Positions 1-10,410 of a stretch of DNA of 64,000 nucleotides are shown in pieces. Origin of the DNA: Aculops lycopersici (lineage: Eukaryota; Arthropoda; Arachnida; Trombidiformes; Eriophyidae); contig WNKI01000002.1 of assembly GCA_015350385.1 (NCBI GenBank), positions 6,675,500 through 6,739,499 on the forward strand. The letters run 5' to 3'. A program made the position numbers and the translations under genes. Numbering within the stretch: the stretch's first letter is position 1; each line of letters begins with the position of its first letter. The notes beneath the pieces were generated by a model. The model made no database searches and was not told the DNA's origin. It saw nothing but the letters and a program-made list of their open reading frames with translations.

Positions 1-481
1 TTATTTTGGTTAGACAAGTGCTCAGCCACCAATGATTTACAAGCTCAACGAGTTCCAAAACTTGAAAGCGTAACTCGCAAACAAGCGGCAACAAGAGAGC
101 CCCATAGAAGTAGCTCGAGAGTAGGAAACTATACGATCAGCGACTGGAGTTGCAAGTGAGGTTTTTTATATTCTATTTTGCGACATCAACATCATCATCA
201 AGCAAAACAACAGGGGAACAAAATTGACGTTTGCAATTGAACTGCATTCTTGAACAACGGAAACAAAGGTGCTTCTTCTTCTTCTCCTTGTTGCTCTTTT
301 GCAAGGATGTGGAAGTTGGCACTTGATTTTGGTCATACTTGTTGTTGATGCTGTGGTCAGTTTGAGGTGTAAACTTATTGTATTTAGCCGCGAGTATTGC
401 TATCGACAGTGAAGCTTCTATCTGCACCGCAAGTTGTGATGGTAGAAGGAAAACCGGTGGCGATGATTTGGTGATTTCAGT

Positions 482-510
482 GGTAGTAGTAGTAGTAGTA
501 GTAGTAGTAG
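482..510. repeat. (GTA)n microsatellite
   Basis: About nine to ten uninterrupted GTA units, seen directly. It lies in non-coding flank and produces homopolymeric threonine/valine reading frames that should not be taken as genes. Confidence 0.9.
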
Positions 511-823
511 TGTTACCTTGTTGGCGAGAGAGTTGTCGTCTTCGCTTCTTGCGCAACAATTGATTTTAACGCATCAAATTGATTGCTCGCTTGATCGCAT
601 CAACAAGTGTCTGTGTATGTGTGTGGTTCCCGATGAGAAGAAGAGATAAACTGGACTTTTAGCTCGTTTCTCGGACTAGTTGTTGAATGCAAGAATGTGA
701 GAGACCACGATGAGATAGAAAAGAAACCAACTATGACCATTAGACTACCAAAAATCGACTCGAGAAAAGTCAACAAAGAGGAACGAACTGGACTTGAAAT
801 ATCGCAGAATAAACTAAGAACCA

Positions 824-835
824 TCAGTATTTATA
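824..835 (+). promoter_or_regulatory. Possible initiator/TATA-like element
   Basis: A TCAGT word, the arthropod initiator core, is at 824-828 and runs into TATTTATA at 828-835. If the initiator is used, the leader before the ATG at 859 would be only about 33 bases. If the TATA-like word is used, transcription would start close to 859 and translation would more likely begin at the ATG at 889. This is inference from short motifs only. Confidence 0.2.
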
Positions 836-858
836 CTAATCCGTGATCCAATTTCAAG

Positions 859-3800
859 ATGCCACTAGTCACCCGAAGCGTTGGCAGAATGTCAACGCTT
901 TCGAGTTGTTGGAATTGTATTAAATTTTATCATGTTATTTTATATCATATCTTACTATTACACATTAATCAAATCAACTCACTTGAAGATCAAGCCACAA
1001 GTCAACTCCCATCCATCCGTAGCACTCAAGTCATCAACCTGCTGATGTCAAATAACCACCTGCCCCAGAATCAGTCATTTGCGATGGAAAGTATACAGCA
1101 TCGACCGATGCAACAACAACCGGCCGTGGGTCTACGCCAGGTTTTAGTTCCAATTATGAGCAACGCAAATCAACGACAACAACAATCACCTCAAAGCTAC
1201 ATACCACTACCAAGAGGAACAGGATCCAATAATAATAATCGCTTCGATGTTGCGGACAAGTTTGGGATTCGAAACAATCCACTCTATTTGAATCGAGCGT
1301 TTATGATGACGAATAGCAGTAGGATAAGAGGTGACCGGAAGTCTCTTTCGAAGCATCAGCAGGATCAGCTGCCGCCGCCTCCGCACGCATCGTTCAATTT
1401 AAAGCGAAGCGACCAATTGTCGGAAGAGCAACAGCAGCAACAACAGACCACTTGGTCGCAACCTGATCCCCGAAAGTCCTACTCGGTTCCCGTGGGATTG
1501 ATTAAATTTGCGCGCAAAAACTCGCGCCTCTTTAGCGCGAGCGCAGATAACAACATCAATCAGCGAGATGAAAAACCCTTGAAGTCACGAGACCGTTTGG
1601 CTTGGCAGACGTTGCATGCAAATCGGCGTCGCAACTTTGAAGACATCATCGGACGAGACGATTATGGCTCAACACTGTCGCCACCAACAAGCACAATGTT
1701 CGGTTTCTCGTCAAGTGGCAGTAGTGATAGTGATGGTGACGAAACTAATAATAACAACAGTAACGATATAAACTCCGATTGGCCATCTCTGTCACGAGCT
1801 AACGGCGAGCAAACTACACCCGTACCAATGGAGACCCCTGGAATAGCAACAGCAACCACACCACCCACAGCGAGCAACACCGTCGGCGACAGACTAGCCC
1901 ACTCGACGAGTAACCTCCTTCCGGCTGAACGGAAGCACGGCGGCACAGGTAATTTGGCAAGCGAGGAGAGTGGCGTCTTTGGTCGCTCTTCAGGTATGGT
2001 GAATGTAATCAGATATGTGCCGGTGATCATGAGCGTTCCCTCTGATCATCTACTTCCGGTTAGCGGTGGCCAGGTAACGTCCGGCGGAAGTGCCGCGGCT
2101 CACAATCATGGGGGTGGTGGGCAAACGAATGCACAAGTCTTGCAAACTTCTCCATCGTCATCGTCGTCGTCGACATTGCAGCAACTAACTAATGGAGACG
2201 ACTATGAGGCTCCACAGGGCACCCATTACGGTCTGTTGCACCTCCAAAAACCGGACTCACTCCATCAAACCTCTTCATCGATCAATTCCAATTTAGACAA
2301 CGCAAGTGCAAGCGGAAACTCGCTTGATGTGAGCTCTGCAAACTGGCTCGGCCAACTACAACCATTGGGAGATTATGATAGTGGTTTTGATTATCCAGCC
2401 GCGAACTCAGGCTCTCATTTTGGTTTTGAAAGTGGGCGTGGCGCGCATGTCCCGGCCAGAATTGCCGCCTATCTGCCAATAAGCCATCCGATCGCTTTGC
2501 AAGCAAACCAGCTAGTCTCACTGATGGCCCAACAGCAACAGCAGCAGCAGCAACAACAACAACCAATGCACACCACTGGCAAGGCGCTAGGCGCCTATGC
2601 CTCCAAGTTGATCTCAATGTTAAGACCCTCGGCTTTGCTGGCAAACATTGGAGTTGCGAGTCATCATAGCCAGCAGCCCCAACAAGTTGGAATTGTCGGT
2701 CAGCAGACTGGAACTCATCCGCAGCATGCAATTTACCTGCTACCAATTACAAATGAGCACCTGGCCCAACAAACAACGGGACAGAAGTTGCAAGGTTCCG
2801 CTCGATATCTTGGAGGACTTAGAACGAGCGACGAGTCGTTGTTGAATTCAGCAAGCAAAAATAATCTAGCTTCGTCATCCTCCAATGCCGTTGGTCAATC
2901 TAATCAAGGATATCAGCAGCTACAGCAAACACCTTTACAATCGTCATTGTGGTCCGCCTCCAATTCAAAGCCCTTGATCTCTTTAGGTGGTGCACCAACT
3001 AACTACAACTACTGGGCTCATCAGAAGCCAGACGGTCACATTTGCTTGCATGCAAATTCGGGCCAACAAGACATGAAGGCAGCAAACTCAATCTTAATGT
3101 CGAGCACAACCAAAGGTGCGAGTCAAACTTCCAAAGGTCACCAGTCTTGGTTTCCAACACAAAAGTATCGAGCGCATAGCTCGTCGGCGTCGCCTACATT
3201 GGCGCCGGCAACGAAAACTAGTGCGCCAAGACCAAAGACACCCACAAGTTCAACAACCACAACAACAACAACAACCACATCAACAAGTCTTCGGCCAACT
3301 ACAACAAGTGTCGCCTCAAATTACAACCAGTCGCAGATGGACGACTTTGAACTGGAACAGCTCACTCAACAGACGACGAGTGGTAGTGGCGGCCACTCGG
3401 ATACACAACCAACAACTACCTCTACTAGCACCACAACAACTTCCACAACTCGGGCGCCCAACAAGCCAAGCAAGTCGAGCAAGAGACCGGCGAGCTGGAC
3501 TTCCGGCGGCAAGGAGTCGCCCGCCAGGTTAGCGCAGAGGTTGAAAGGTTCGCAGCAGGTGGTTAGGAAGATACAGCAGCAGCAGAAGATTGTGATTCCC
3601 GATGGAGAGACGGAGCAACAGCAAGTTGGCCACCCAAGCTCACAGTCGATGTACGATGAGGAGTCGCCGAATGGATCTCAGTATAGCAGTCAGAGCAACA
3701 ACTTGGCTGCCGGAAACTGGGATTCGGAATCAAGACAGCACCGTCACTACAAGCTGATGAGTGCGCCATCTGAAAATAAATCGGTGGTTGATAATTCAGC

Positions 3801-5859
3801 AACCATGATGGGCAAGACAAATGTGATATCCAACTCGACGAATGTGGAAAAAGCGGCTGACATAAGTGCAAATAAGAGTATTGAAGACAATTATGAGAGT
3901 CAACAGCAACAGTCCTCGTCGCGAAAGGGAATTATTCCTTTCACAATCAAGGACAAAATTGATTTACCGCCGAGGAAAGTGATTCAATCCAACGGTCGAG
4001 TTCAGACATCAAATAGCGGAAGTGCCTTAGTGACTATTGGTTACACCAGCGACAGTCCCGTGGTTTACGACGAGCCCGTTGAGAGTGAGTTTGGTTATAC
4101 AAGTGGTGGCCACAATATTGCCAATAATAACAACAATAATATTAACACCACAACCGAGTGGCCAGCGCGTTGGTTCGACGATCGGCGAGTCAAAACGACC
4201 TTCGTCTCGGCGGCCACTCGAGGTCAGCAGTCGAACGGAAGTGGAAATTATTACAACGGCAACCAACAGCGACGCCAACCGCAAAGCGGTCTCGCTAATC
4301 ATCACCGACAGCGAGCCAACAATTTGGGCATCGACTACAGGAGAGACACAGGAAGTGGCGGTGTCAATCATAACAATGGCGGAAGATGGGGCAGTAGCGG
4401 AAATCAAATACCACTACTAATTGCTACTAGCTCAACGCGAGATCTTGGCGCAAGTGGTGAGCGAGAAACTCCAATTACTGAAGGTGACCCAACGACCAGC
4501 CACCTGTCCGCCGAACAGAACGAGCATCCGCCGTTTTTGCGACCATCAGTAGTGTTCGCTCGAGCGCCCAACAATCGAGCAAGCTCCTTTGCATCCCTGG
4601 TTCCGCCTCCAAACACCACGCCCCCTTCACCCTCCAACTTCCTAGTCGACTCGATAAGCGCTTCCGGTAGCTCCCCTAGGACCACGTCTAGCACCCTGAC
4701 AGGTGTGCTGGTGAATCCGTTGACAGGTAGCCCGGTAGCATCAGCGTCAATGACTACAACGTCAACAACAACAACAATGACCACCACCGCCCCGCCTTAT
4801 ACGGGCGAGTTGAGAGGCCGCCTGCCACGCCCATCTCTCAAAACCTGGAAAGCCGATCAGCAAAGCCGAGGCACCGAGGCCAAACAGTTGAGCGACTTGC
4901 TGGCGGTTTCAGGTAGAACGAGCCACCCCCCTTCCGGTTCTAGGATCAACCACATCAGCGGCAAGTCCCGCGTTAACACTGATTCCAAAACGGAGAGCGA
5001 AACCGTGGAGCTGGTTGTCAACTCCACACCGGAGGTCGTCGGCTCAAGCACACCTGCGCCATTTGGTCAACATCAAAACACAATCGGCTCACGAGGTGAC
5101 ATTTATTTGAACCATAAACTGGAGGCATCACCGCCAACGACAGCACAGCTAACAACTCAACCGCCTGATACACAAACAACAACTTCGACGACAACCACCA
5201 CGAATAGAGCTGAAATTTTAGACGGCGAAACAACGACACCACCGACACCAACAGCCACCGACTCGCCGATGGTGGCTCAGTTTGCGGCAGGCAGCCGCGG
5301 GCCAAACGAGCCGAGTGTGCCGGCGGGCGGCTCAAGCGATCTGATGTCAAGCGATAGGCTGGTTACATCGACCGATCCAACGGCGAGGCCAGTGAATGAG
5401 CAGAGTACTTTAAACTTGAACTTGAATTCAATGGATATTGGCTACAACTCGAAGCACCACTCAAATGGCGCCGAGCAAACTGGTGCAAGTGTAAATACAA
5501 ACACAAATATCAACACAAACCTAAACTCAAACCATCAGAGTGAGTTTACGGACAATTTATTCAGCAACGACAAGTCGCTCTCTTCATTGGAGGAGTTTGG
5601 CAAAGTTTCCGAGGCTTTGCAGACCAACCCATTGGATTTGATCGATTTGCAAAACTCGCGCTCCTCGTTCGAGTTGCCCGCCCAGTTGGAGTCGATCGAC
5701 TGGCATGCGGGTTCAAGCGAAACCGGAAGTGCTGGCCAAACGACAAGTGAAACAAAGAGCATCGACCACCTGTCTCCATCAATGGGATTGACGAACGAGC
5801 AACAAACTGGCCCCGCTGCCGGGTCCAGAGGCCCGCCGGCAAGCAACCATAGACATTAG
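859..5859 (+). CDS. Large secreted S/T/Q/N-rich protein of unknown function
   Basis: A single open exon encodes 1666 residues and ends in HRH before TAG. The first ATG gives ten polar residues before a second ATG at 889. From that second ATG the protein opens with a plausible signal peptide (hydrophobic core FYHVILYHILLLHI), so 889 may be the real start. The rest is low complexity: a glutamine tract coded at 2529-2563, serine/glycine stretches, and threonine-rich mucin-like runs around residues 800-880 and 1290-1320 that would be candidates for O-glycosylation. Short hydrophobic islands recur in the first 650 residues (VLVPIM, YIPLP, YVPVIM, YLPIS, YLLPIT). No catalytic domain or cysteine framework is visible and I do not recognise the family. 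An extracellular matrix, cuticle or mucin-like protein would fit. A 5-kb frame without a stop is strong evidence that it is coding. Confidence 0.75.
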   Translation: MPLVTRSVGRMSTLSSCWNCIKFYHVILYHILLLHINQINSLEDQATSQLPSIRSTQVINLLMSNNHLPQNQSFAMESIQHRPMQQQPAVGLRQVLVPIMSNANQRQQQSPQSYIPLPRGTGSNNNNRFDVADKFGIRNNPLYLNRAFMMTNSSRIRGDRKSLSKHQQDQLPPPPHASFNLKRSDQLSEEQQQQQQTTWSQPDPRKSYSVPVGLIKFARKNSRLFSASADNNINQRDEKPLKSRDRLAWQTLHANRRRNFEDIIGRDDYGSTLSPPTSTMFGFSSSGSSDSDGDETNNNNSNDINSDWPSLSRANGEQTTPVPMETPGIATATTPPTASNTVGDRLAHSTSNLLPAERKHGGTGNLASEESGVFGRSSGMVNVIRYVPVIMSVPSDHLLPVSGGQVTSGGSAAAHNHGGGGQTNAQVLQTSPSSSSSSTLQQLTNGDDYEAPQGTHYGLLHLQKPDSLHQTSSSINSNLDNASASGNSLDVSSANWLGQLQPLGDYDSGFDYPAANSGSHFGFESGRGAHVPARIAAYLPISHPIALQANQLVSLMAQQQQQQQQQQQPMHTTGKALGAYASKLISMLRPSALLANIGVASHHSQQPQQVGIVGQQTGTHPQHAIYLLPITNEHLAQQTTGQKLQGSARYLGGLRTSDESLLNSASKNNLASSSSNAVGQSNQGYQQLQQTPLQSSLWSASNSKPLISLGGAPTNYNYWAHQKPDGHICLHANSGQQDMKAANSILMSSTTKGASQTSKGHQSWFPTQKYRAHSSSASPTLAPATKTSAPRPKTPTSSTTTTTTTTTSTSLRPTTTSVASNYNQSQMDDFELEQLTQQTTSGSGGHSDTQPTTTSTSTTTTSTTRAPNKPSKSSKRPASWTSGGKESPARLAQRLKGSQQVVRKIQQQQKIVIPDGETEQQQVGHPSSQSMYDEESPNGSQYSSQSNNLAAGNWDSESRQHRHYKLMSAPSENKSVVDNSATMMGKTNVISNSTNVEKAADISANKSIEDNYESQQQQSSSRKGIIPFTIKDKIDLPPRKVIQSNGRVQTSNSGSALVTIGYTSDSPVVYDEPVESEFGYTSGGHNIANNNNNNINTTTEWPARWFDDRRVKTTFVSAATRGQQSNGSGNYYNGNQQRRQPQSGLANHHRQRANNLGIDYRRDTGSGGVNHNNGGRWGSSGNQIPLLIATSSTRDLGASGERETPITEGDPTTSHLSAEQNEHPPFLRPSVVFARAPNNRASSFASLVPPPNTTPPSPSNFLVDSISASGSSPRTTSSTLTGVLVNPLTGSPVASASMTTTSTTTTMTTTAPPYTGELRGRLPRPSLKTWKADQQSRGTEAKQLSDLLAVSGRTSHPPSGSRINHISGKSRVNTDSKTESETVELVVNSTPEVVGSSTPAPFGQHQNTIGSRGDIYLNHKLEASPPTTAQLTTQPPDTQTTTSTTTTTNRAEILDGETTTPPTPTATDSPMVAQFAAGSRGPNEPSVPAGGSSDLMSSDRLVTSTDPTARPVNEQSTLNLNLNSMDIGYNSKHHSNGAEQTGASVNTNTNINTNLNSNHQSEFTDNLFSNDKSLSSLEEFGKVSEALQTNPLDLIDLQNSRSSFELPAQLESIDWHAGSSETGSAGQTTSETKSIDHLSPSMGLTNEQQTGPAAGSRGPPASNHRH

Positions 5860-8714
5860 CACACTATTTGGCTCCGCCGGTATCATGATGTTTTTTGTTA
5901 TATTATGTGTCGATTTACGTTTTTATTGTTACATCATCTTCTATATAATATTATATGTTAAACAGTCCATACAGAATTTCACGATAGCACTTTAGAGTTT
6001 TGTTTCTTGAATTTAGATGTGCATCAGTCTATTCTAAAAGAAGCAAGAATCCCAAAACTAGAAGGAAGAAGTCGAAAAATATCTGTAGAAACCTGTATTA
6101 ATCAATCACTTTTATTTGAATGTATGTGGAATAATCCATTGCATTCGGCAAACATCCTGTCCTGAAAGAAAACACTCCAGGCCCCAGAATCTGACTTTAC
6201 CAGCGATTCATTTAGTCAATATCCTCAACGACCTTGACCAATGCCTCTCTCCCTCTCTTTTGGTTATTATATTGAAATGCCGCCCACAGCAGTGAGATTG
6301 TGATGGTGGTTAGAGGAATTCTCTCCCTCGCACTCGGATTCACCGGAACGACCGGAAAACAAAGAGAGTAGCTTGATTAATGGCTAGTCAGTGGCGAGAG
6401 AGAAGGAGAGCGGCGGCTGACTGATGATAGATGAGTCGTGGAACATTTACAGTTCGGCGCAAACTCTCGCTGTCGGCTTTTCAGTCTCGACCGAAAAGAT
6501 TCAAGTTGGGGAGGAAAGAAGGGCGCCCTGCAAGCGAGTGAGACGACTAGCTGCAACAACCCCAATGAATCCAAATGAGCAGCCAAACAGCGAAGAGGGG
6601 CAAGTTCAATTAATATCAGTTAGGTTGAGCAAACTATGGCCACTCGTATGACAGAACAAAGTCGAGCGCTCATGTGACGTGCCTTTTTCCCGCACCGGAA
6701 GTTGCAGGCGGCAGGAAGTTGGTTGAGAGGAGGGAGCACAAGTGTTCACAGTATCCGAGCGTTTGCAGTTGCCGTTGCATTTGCCTTGACTCTTGGTCCA
6801 ACTCAAGCTCGTGCTTCCTCCTCTTGAGCTCGCTCGCTTTGGATCGCTTCTAGGGATTCGCATAATACATTTGCTTAGCGGCGAGCAGAGGAGGAACCGC
6901 AAACACGCGGCGCCAGCAAGCGGCCAACGGGCATTCGGTTAGCCAGGTAGTTGGCGTCCACCCAAGCCAAGCCCAACTTCCTGTCCTCTTTATATGTTGC
7001 TCCACACCATATAATATCCAAATGGTGGAAGGCGCCTGGCAAAGCGAATACATGCACAAACAGCAAGCTTGGCTCCATTTCTCTATTAGGTTGTGGCCAA
7101 TTCAATTTGGCTGCTCCTTCGCTGGCTTCGCATCCTCCAGGTAAAACTAAGCTGACAAACCGGGTGTGGCCGAGCCGCTAGCTCCTTGGCGAATGCTTAA
7201 AGTTCAGCAAGCCAACCTGATCCATTTCGCGAGGCTAAACACCCAGTCAGCTCGGCCGACTGCTGGATGCTCTTCGATTTCGTTAGATTGAACTCGATCC
7301 TCGTAGGTCTTTTCCCTTTTTGCAGGTTAAAATTCAGCCACTAATCCAATAAGGTCACTACTCGTGGAATCGAGATTCTTTTGCGAGTCGATTTCTCCTA
7401 CTCGACGTCGCGGTCGTCGTTGGATGACCTGGAGACATACGATCTTTGGCACCTGGACACTGGCAAACGTAGGTCTACAATAAGGGATTGGAATTTCACC
7501 AGAAATTTCTCAATTAGCTAAGTCAATAATTCCACAACTAGCCGAGCGCAGCGAAAGCTCGTTATTTGGCAAGATCCCGTGCTTGAGAGGCAAAAATGGA
7601 CAGTCTACGCGAACTTTTCGCTTTAACAGGTGTTCCGTCTAATTTAGGAGTTTCGGTTCGCTGGTGAGGAGAAACTAAATCAGCAACACAAGCACAAACA
7701 GCAGCAGGAACAACATTTACAACAACAAAGAGCTTAGAGAGCCACTGGTTTGGGTCAATCCCATCGGTCACCAGGTGCAGGTGAGTCTAGCTGGCGAATA
7801 AGAGGCGCTTGCGCAACTAGCGCTCGAGTTATTTGGCCGGCGGGACGAGCGGGAAATCAATGGCTCGCTCGGCTCGTGGCAGATGAACCCGAGGCTGACA
7901 AGCGTGTGTATGTGAGAGCATGCGTGCCTTTGCGCGCTAACCAAACTTGCCTCGCAGGCGAGCTCACCGGAAGGGCGCGCAAGCAAATTGGATCCCCTTC
8001 CTTCTACCTGTGCGCCGGAGTCCACCTCCACGTCCTCGTTGGTGTGTTTGCTCGGCACATTCGGTGGTGTCGCATCAAGCGTCCAATCAATTTGACCAAC
8101 CAGCTCAACATCTACCCTCTCCCTCTCTTTACCTCCAAAGCCCAGCTTCCGCTCACACAATTTCAACTCGCAACTCAACTAAACCAGTATCGACTCGACT
8201 CGGCTCGACTCAACGGTGCGCCAGTTGGTCTAGCTGAAACTTTAAACTGGTTGTTATCTGAAGTAAAGGTGTGGTAATAACAACGTAACTCTTCATTGTT
8301 AAGTTTTGCTCCCAAATTGGAGATTGCTATTCCAGAGGAGAGAGGCAACATTATAGTAACCAAAAGCACAAGCAAGAGAAGACCTAGAAACAGAAACTCT
8401 TTGTTCCAAGTTTGGAGGTGAGAAATAATGATGAAATTAGTTTCCCTCTCGGCGGTTCAGTTCAACTCCATCGGAATCAACGTTGAAAAAATAATAAACA
8501 GCCATAGCTAAGTTTCGGAGATGATAAGTGATAATAGTGGAAGCGAAGAAATAGTTCTAAACAGGTTGTTGTTCAAGTTCTACCGATGACCCAACTTTTT
8601 GCCCAAGCTTATCGTGAAAAAAATCGTGAATAAAGGAACCATTCTATTTATTGCTCCCTAGTTAGTGGGCCAGACATCCAGCTAGTCAGTCGGTCGGTCG
8701 GTCTGTCTATCAAG
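5860..8714. other. Intergenic region, no gene supported
   Basis: This holds the 3' flank of the large secreted-protein gene and the 5' flank of the one at 8715. The short frames here show no conserved motif, no composition like the flanking genes and no plausible splice partners. No canonical AATAAA was found soon after 5859 on the + strand. Untranslated exons of the downstream gene could be present but cannot be placed. Confidence 0.5.
8645..8691 (+). promoter_or_regulatory. Possible core promoter of the 428-residue protein gene
   Basis: A TATTTA word at 8645-8650 is followed by TCAGTC at 8686-8691, which matches the arthropod initiator, 27 bases before the ATG. The spacing of about 43 bases is longer than the usual TATA-to-initiator distance of about 30, so at most one of the two elements is likely to be functional. 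This is inference. Confidence 0.2.
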
Positions 8715-10001
8715 ATGAAGTCGCAAAGGTATTTGGTTTTATTTGTGCTCACCATTGTCATTTTGGTAGCTCACTTCCGAATCGTACTTGGCTCGACTAA
8801 CAATCCAAGTGTTAGATTTAAATCCAGCTTAATGAGCGAAAAGGGTGGCCTTTACTCGAAAACAAATTCAACAAAAATAAAAAGAAGCACAAGACAGGAA
8901 CTAGCAAGATTAATGGACAAAAAGAGCAATGATAATGATGCTAGAGATAGTAATAATGATGATAATAGTAAAAACCCACTCAAAGATGAGAAACAAACCA
9001 GAAGAGTTGATACAAAGAATCAAATGAACAACAAGGAACCGGAAGTGAGGCAACATCCGAGCGGAGGTCAGCTGGAGTCGTTTAACATAGTGGCCACGGG
9101 ATTGGGCGACATGGAGGCTTCGGATTCGACGAAGAAGATGAACAAGCGGTCGAGAAATAAGTTTGGTTTTATTAGTTCGAATGGAGGCGATGGAAGATTT
9201 GAATTGGTGACTACGAGTCGTGCTAGTGGGGCACAAGCGGCTGGTGAGTTGTCGGCAAAGTATGGCGACATTTATTATCCGCCTAAAGCTATGGCCAATG
9301 ACGAGCTATTTCCGGTTTCCCTCCGGTCACTTGCAACGCCCTCTAGGTATGACATTGGAATTGTGCTGCCCCATGTTTCAGTTTCTTCAGATTCTCAACA
9401 CCAGCCTCACCCTTATGGCCAGAACAGTGGCTCGCCACTAGTGCAAAGGCTGGTTTTAATTGAGAAACGGGCCGAGGAGTTGGTCGACGAGATTCCCGTT
9501 CAACAGTCGCTCGAGGACATTAGCGAGGAGACGTCGGTTGCCGAGCAGGTGGCGCCCTCGATGGGCGAGTTTGGCTCGAAGATTAGCCTGTTGACAATGC
9601 GCAAGGTGCCGAGTGTGCTCACTGCTCGCTACGGCCACCTGTTTGGTCCCTCGCTAATGGACGAGCCTTCAATGTTGCCGGCATCAATCAGTGTTGGCGG
9701 TGGCGCCACTGCCACCACTCCCTCGGCATCCAGTTCCCACGACGAGGATGCCGAGACGCTCTCCTCGCAGGTATTTGTGACTGCAACTGAACCACCGGTT
9801 TCCAGGCATCACAAGTCGAGAGCTCACCCATCGTTTTCTGGAAGCCATGATTTTGATATTGATCAGTACAATCAAGGGAAGGACGAGCAGCAGCAGCAAT
9901 TCGACTTGCAATCGTTGCGTAAATTAAACCCGTCACTCATTTCGGATCCCAGCGATGCCAATTACCTGCCGAGATTCGCTCGAGCTTCGTATATGAAGTA
10001 G
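8715..10001 (+). CDS. Secreted protein of unknown function with dibasic sites
   Basis: One exon encodes 428 residues. The N-terminus is a clear signal peptide: charged start MKSQR, hydrophobic core YLVLFVLTIVILVAHF, likely cleavage near residue 26 after RIVLG. The following 90 residues are polar and rich in K, N and D. Several dibasic or KR sites occur (KIKRST near residue 58, DKK near 68, NKRSR near 144, EKRAEE near 252), as in precursors cut by proprotein convertases. Between residues 180 and 330 the composition is more ordered, with repeated acidic and aliphatic segments. No cysteine framework or known domain is seen. A poly(A) signal lies 219 bases after the stop, which supports a complete gene. 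It could be a propeptide, matrix or cuticle component; I do not recognise the family. Confidence 0.75.
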   Translation: MKSQRYLVLFVLTIVILVAHFRIVLGSTNNPSVRFKSSLMSEKGGLYSKTNSTKIKRSTRQELARLMDKKSNDNDARDSNNDDNSKNPLKDEKQTRRVDTKNQMNNKEPEVRQHPSGGQLESFNIVATGLGDMEASDSTKKMNKRSRNKFGFISSNGGDGRFELVTTSRASGAQAAGELSAKYGDIYYPPKAMANDELFPVSLRSLATPSRYDIGIVLPHVSVSSDSQHQPHPYGQNSGSPLVQRLVLIEKRAEELVDEIPVQQSLEDISEETSVAEQVAPSMGEFGSKISLLTMRKVPSVLTARYGHLFGPSLMDEPSMLPASISVGGGATATTPSASSSHDEDAETLSSQVFVTATEPPVSRHHKSRAHPSFSGSHDFDIDQYNQGKDEQQQQFDLQSLRKLNPSLISDPSDANYLPRFARASYMK

Positions 10002-10410
10002 GGAGCTCAAATTGGAGTACGGAGATAATTGGCTCACTTTTAACATTTGAAGCGAGCAATCGGGCAAGAGGGGAAGCCAAAAAACCTTTATAGATCCATT
10101 ATATTGAGAGCAACAGCAACAGTGAGCTTATTGGCGGTTATTGAGAAGAATTTGATTTGATGTCAACGGGAATTTGGGAGCGAGTTGAGATTCATTGATT
10201 GAGTTTCAGACAGTAAGACAATAAACGAGCTATAAGTAATAAGCTAAAAAGCAGTTAAATTGCATTTTATAAGCACACAATAGCTAACTGGTAGTGAAGG
10301 TGGTGGTAGTTCTTGTTGTTGTGGTGGATTTTGGTGGTTTCTGTGTAAGTTAAGGTTTCGTTTTTTCATGGAGAATATAGATGGCTGGATAGCTAATTGG
10401 AATAAATCAA
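10002..10410. other. Convergent 3' flanks
   Basis: Short interval between two facing genes. It holds the + strand AATAAA at 10220-10225 and, on the - strand, a TATAAA variant at about 10266-10271 that could serve the MANSC gene 140 bases after its stop. No coding sequence is seen. Confidence 0.45.
10220..10225 (+). other. Poly(A) signal AATAAA for the 428-residue protein gene
   Basis: A canonical AATAAA on the + strand 219 bases beyond the stop codon. It sits in the 409-base gap between two convergent genes, so their 3' ends lie close together and may overlap. Confidence 0.55.

Larger units (their letters stand above)
1..858. other. Upstream flank of the first gene, no gene seen
   Basis: No supportable coding sequence. 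The reading frames here are shadows of a GTA trinucleotide repeat, giving threonine or valine runs. The stretch is the 5' flank of the secreted-protein gene that starts at 859 and may hold its promoter and untranslated leader. Confidence 0.5.

Noticed and set aside
173..559. 128-residue frame on the - strand with a threonine run
   Set aside because: The run is the translation of the GTA microsatellite and the rest has no motif or codon signature; it is a repeat shadow.
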